In this document: one piece after another, positions 62,741 through 64,000 of the stretch
Layout of the letters: each line of letters opens with the position of its first letter
Position numbering within the stretch: the stretch's first letter is position 1
Assembly (NCBI RefSeq): GCF_000739375.1
Contig: NZ_CP006704.1
Coordinates: 1,302,001-1,366,000, forward strand
Origin: Comamonas testosteroni TK102
Lineage (GTDB): Bacteria > Pseudomonadota > Gammaproteobacteria > Burkholderiales > Burkholderiaceae_C
Direction: 5' to 3'
Length of the DNA: 64,000 nt
Made by a program: the position numbers and the translations under genes
The notes under the pieces: generated by a model
Database searches by the model: none
Told to the model about the DNA's origin: nothing
The model's input: the letters and a program-made list of their open reading frames with translations, nothing else

Positions 62741-64000
62741 TCAGTCCTGGTGCCTGGCGCCAGGCAGTTGCAGCTTCATGCGCAGCCCGCCCAGCGGCGA
62801 TGGCAGCGCCTGGATGCTGCCGCCATAGGTCTGAACCAGATCGCGCACGATGTCCAGGCCCAGACCGGCGCCGGGTCGCTGTTCGTCAAGCCGTTCTCCG
62901 CGGGCAAAGATGCGCTCGCGCAACTCGGGGGCAATGCCCGGGCCGTCGTCGTCTATGCACAGTGTCAGTTGCTGGCTGTCCTCGCTGGCCGCCTCAATCT
63001 TCAACACCACCTGCCAGCGCGCCCATTTGCCGGCGTTGTCCAGCAGATTGCCCAGCATCTCCATCAGGTCCTGGGAGTCGCCCTTGAAGTCCCATTGGGT
63101 GGCATCCCCCTGCAGCTCGAAGCGTATGCCGCGCGCCGCATGCAGCTTGTCCATGGTGTGCACCAGGGAGTGCAGCGGGCCGGCCAGCGCGGTGCGCAGG
63201 CCATGGCCCTGCTGCGCCGCTGCGGCGGCGGCGCGGGCACGGGCCAGGTGATATTCGACCTGGCGGCTGGCACTGGCGACCTGCTCGCGCACCAGGGTCG
63301 CCAGCGGGCTGTCCTGCTGCGCCGCCGCGTTGCCCATGATGCTCAGCGGGGTGTTGACCGCATGGGCCAGATTGCCCGCCTGGGTACGGGCCCGCTCCAC
63401 CATCTCGGCATTCATGCGCAGCACATGGTTGAACTCCTGAACCAGAGGCATGATCTCGGCAGGGTGCTCGCCCCTGATTTCCGGAGCTTCCCCCTGGCTC
63501 ACGGCGGCCAGCTGACGGCGCAGAGCGGCCAGCGGAGCCAGCGCCAGCTGCAGCTGCACGACCACGGCGGCGATCAGTCCCGCTGCCAGCATGCACAGCG
63601 CGGCCACCAGCATCTTGGTGAAGCGCTGCAGCGGCGTGGCCAGCATGGCCGCGTCGGCGGCAATCATCAGTCGCAGTGGCGGGGCATCGGCCTCGGGCAG
63701 CTGTACGGTACGCGTCACGATCACCAGGGTGTTGCCATTGCCGTCCGACATATGGCCATAGCTTGCCGGTGCATGCAGGGGCAGGGTGGGCTCCCAGACC
63801 TTGTCGGCCTGGAAGAAGGGCCAGTCCAGGGTCTGGTCCCAGAGCGATCGCGAACGCTGGATGCCGGCCTGAACCGTCTGTTTGCCGGCCGCATCGAGCT
63901 GGTCCACCTGCCAGTACATGCCCGACAGTGGCTGCTGCAGCAAGGGGTCGCCGGAGAAGGGCGAGACCGTGACCGGGACGGCCTGATCGGGCTGATAGTT
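62741..64000 (-). CDS. sensor histidine kinase, PhoQ-like (5' end outside window)
   Basis: 420 codons are open to the window edge, so the N-terminus is missing. Seen: the end of a periplasmic sensor, a membrane helix near the middle (LVAALCMLAAGLIAAVVVQLQLAL), HAMP-like linker, and a histidine box NLAHAVNTPLSIMGNAA. The ATPase domain has the N box (EMLGNLLDNAGKWA), G1 (DDDGPGIAPELRERIFARGERL) and G2 (GAGLGLDIVRDLV). The ARGERLDEQRPGAGLGL wording is PhoQ-like. The cognate regulator is presumably just beyond 64000. Confidence 0.92.
   Translation of the reverse strand, partial: NYQPDQAVPVTVSPFSGDPLLQQPLSGMYWQVDQLDAAGKQTVQAGIQRSRSLWDQTLDWPFFQADKVWEPTLPLHAPASYGHMSDGNGNTLVIVTRTVQLPEADAPPLRLMIAADAAMLATPLQRFTKMLVAALCMLAAGLIAAVVVQLQLALAPLAALRRQLAAVSQGEAPEIRGEHPAEIMPLVQEFNHVLRMNAEMVERARTQAGNLAHAVNTPLSIMGNAAAQQDSPLATLVREQVASASRQVEYHLARARAAAAAAQQGHGLRTALAGPLHSLVHTMDKLHAARGIRFELQGDATQWDFKGDSQDLMEMLGNLLDNAGKWARWQVVLKIEAASEDSQQLTLCIDDDGPGIAPELRERIFARGERLDEQRPGAGLGLDIVRDLVQTYGGSIQALPSPLGGLRMKLQLPGARHQD

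Overview
The window is ordinary high-GC chromosome of a beta-proteobacterium, most likely family Comamonadaceae and probably Comamonas. The grounds are the pyrG-kdsA-eno-ftsB order, four Bug-type (TctC) binding-protein genes, LivGFHKM-type transport, and short dispersed repeats of a kind I associate with that family. The lineage is inferred from gene content, not from a search. I see no rRNA, tRNA, CRISPR array, insertion sequence, prophage or replication origin. Coding density is about 90%.

Left part (1-30500). First comes a lipoprotein / ECF sigma / anti-sigma operon on the minus strand. A branched-chain-amino-acid-type ABC operon (1824-6624) follows, then a membrane PQQ dehydrogenase with a TetR gene. 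A minus-strand block holds miaA, an Att-like ABC exporter with its lipocalin-like partner and a VOC protein, a Bug-sulfatase pair and a Bcr/CflA pump. After an alpha/beta hydrolase there is an unusual protein with two tandem methylglyoxal-synthase-like domains. A DUF5329 protein, a diguanylate cyclase, a cupin, another Bug, a P-type ATPase and gdhA complete this part.

Centre (30500-47600). An MFS transporter / Asp-Glu-hydantoin-racemase-like operon with a convergent RpiR gene diverges from gdhA. Their shared 520-bp spacer carries two NtrC-type sites, a sigma-54-like -24/-12 element and a 16-bp palindrome, which suggests joint nitrogen control. mutL is interrupted by a frameshift exactly at a G8 run. 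Two small glycine-zipper lipoproteins flank dedA. Then come tsaE-amiC, queG, an AEC carrier, a Bug, a quinone oxidoreductase with a divergent LysR gene, xerD and a Tat-exported protein.

Right part (47700-64000). This has a further Bug, two tandem degenerate EAL-HDOD proteins, a COG2833 ferritin-like protein divergent from a gamma-carbonic anhydrase, and hslO. Housekeeping genes follow: ftsB, eno, kdsA, pyrG, coaBC and dut, with two uncharacterised membrane proteins. A PhoQ-like histidine kinase is cut by the window edge.

The observations most worth following are the duplicated MGS protein, the G8 tract in mutL, the nitrogen-control intergenic region at 30508-31027 with a racemase-like protein lacking both catalytic cysteines, the arginine-substituted Walker A of the LivF-type ATPase, and dispersed repeats that appear to run inside reading frames.
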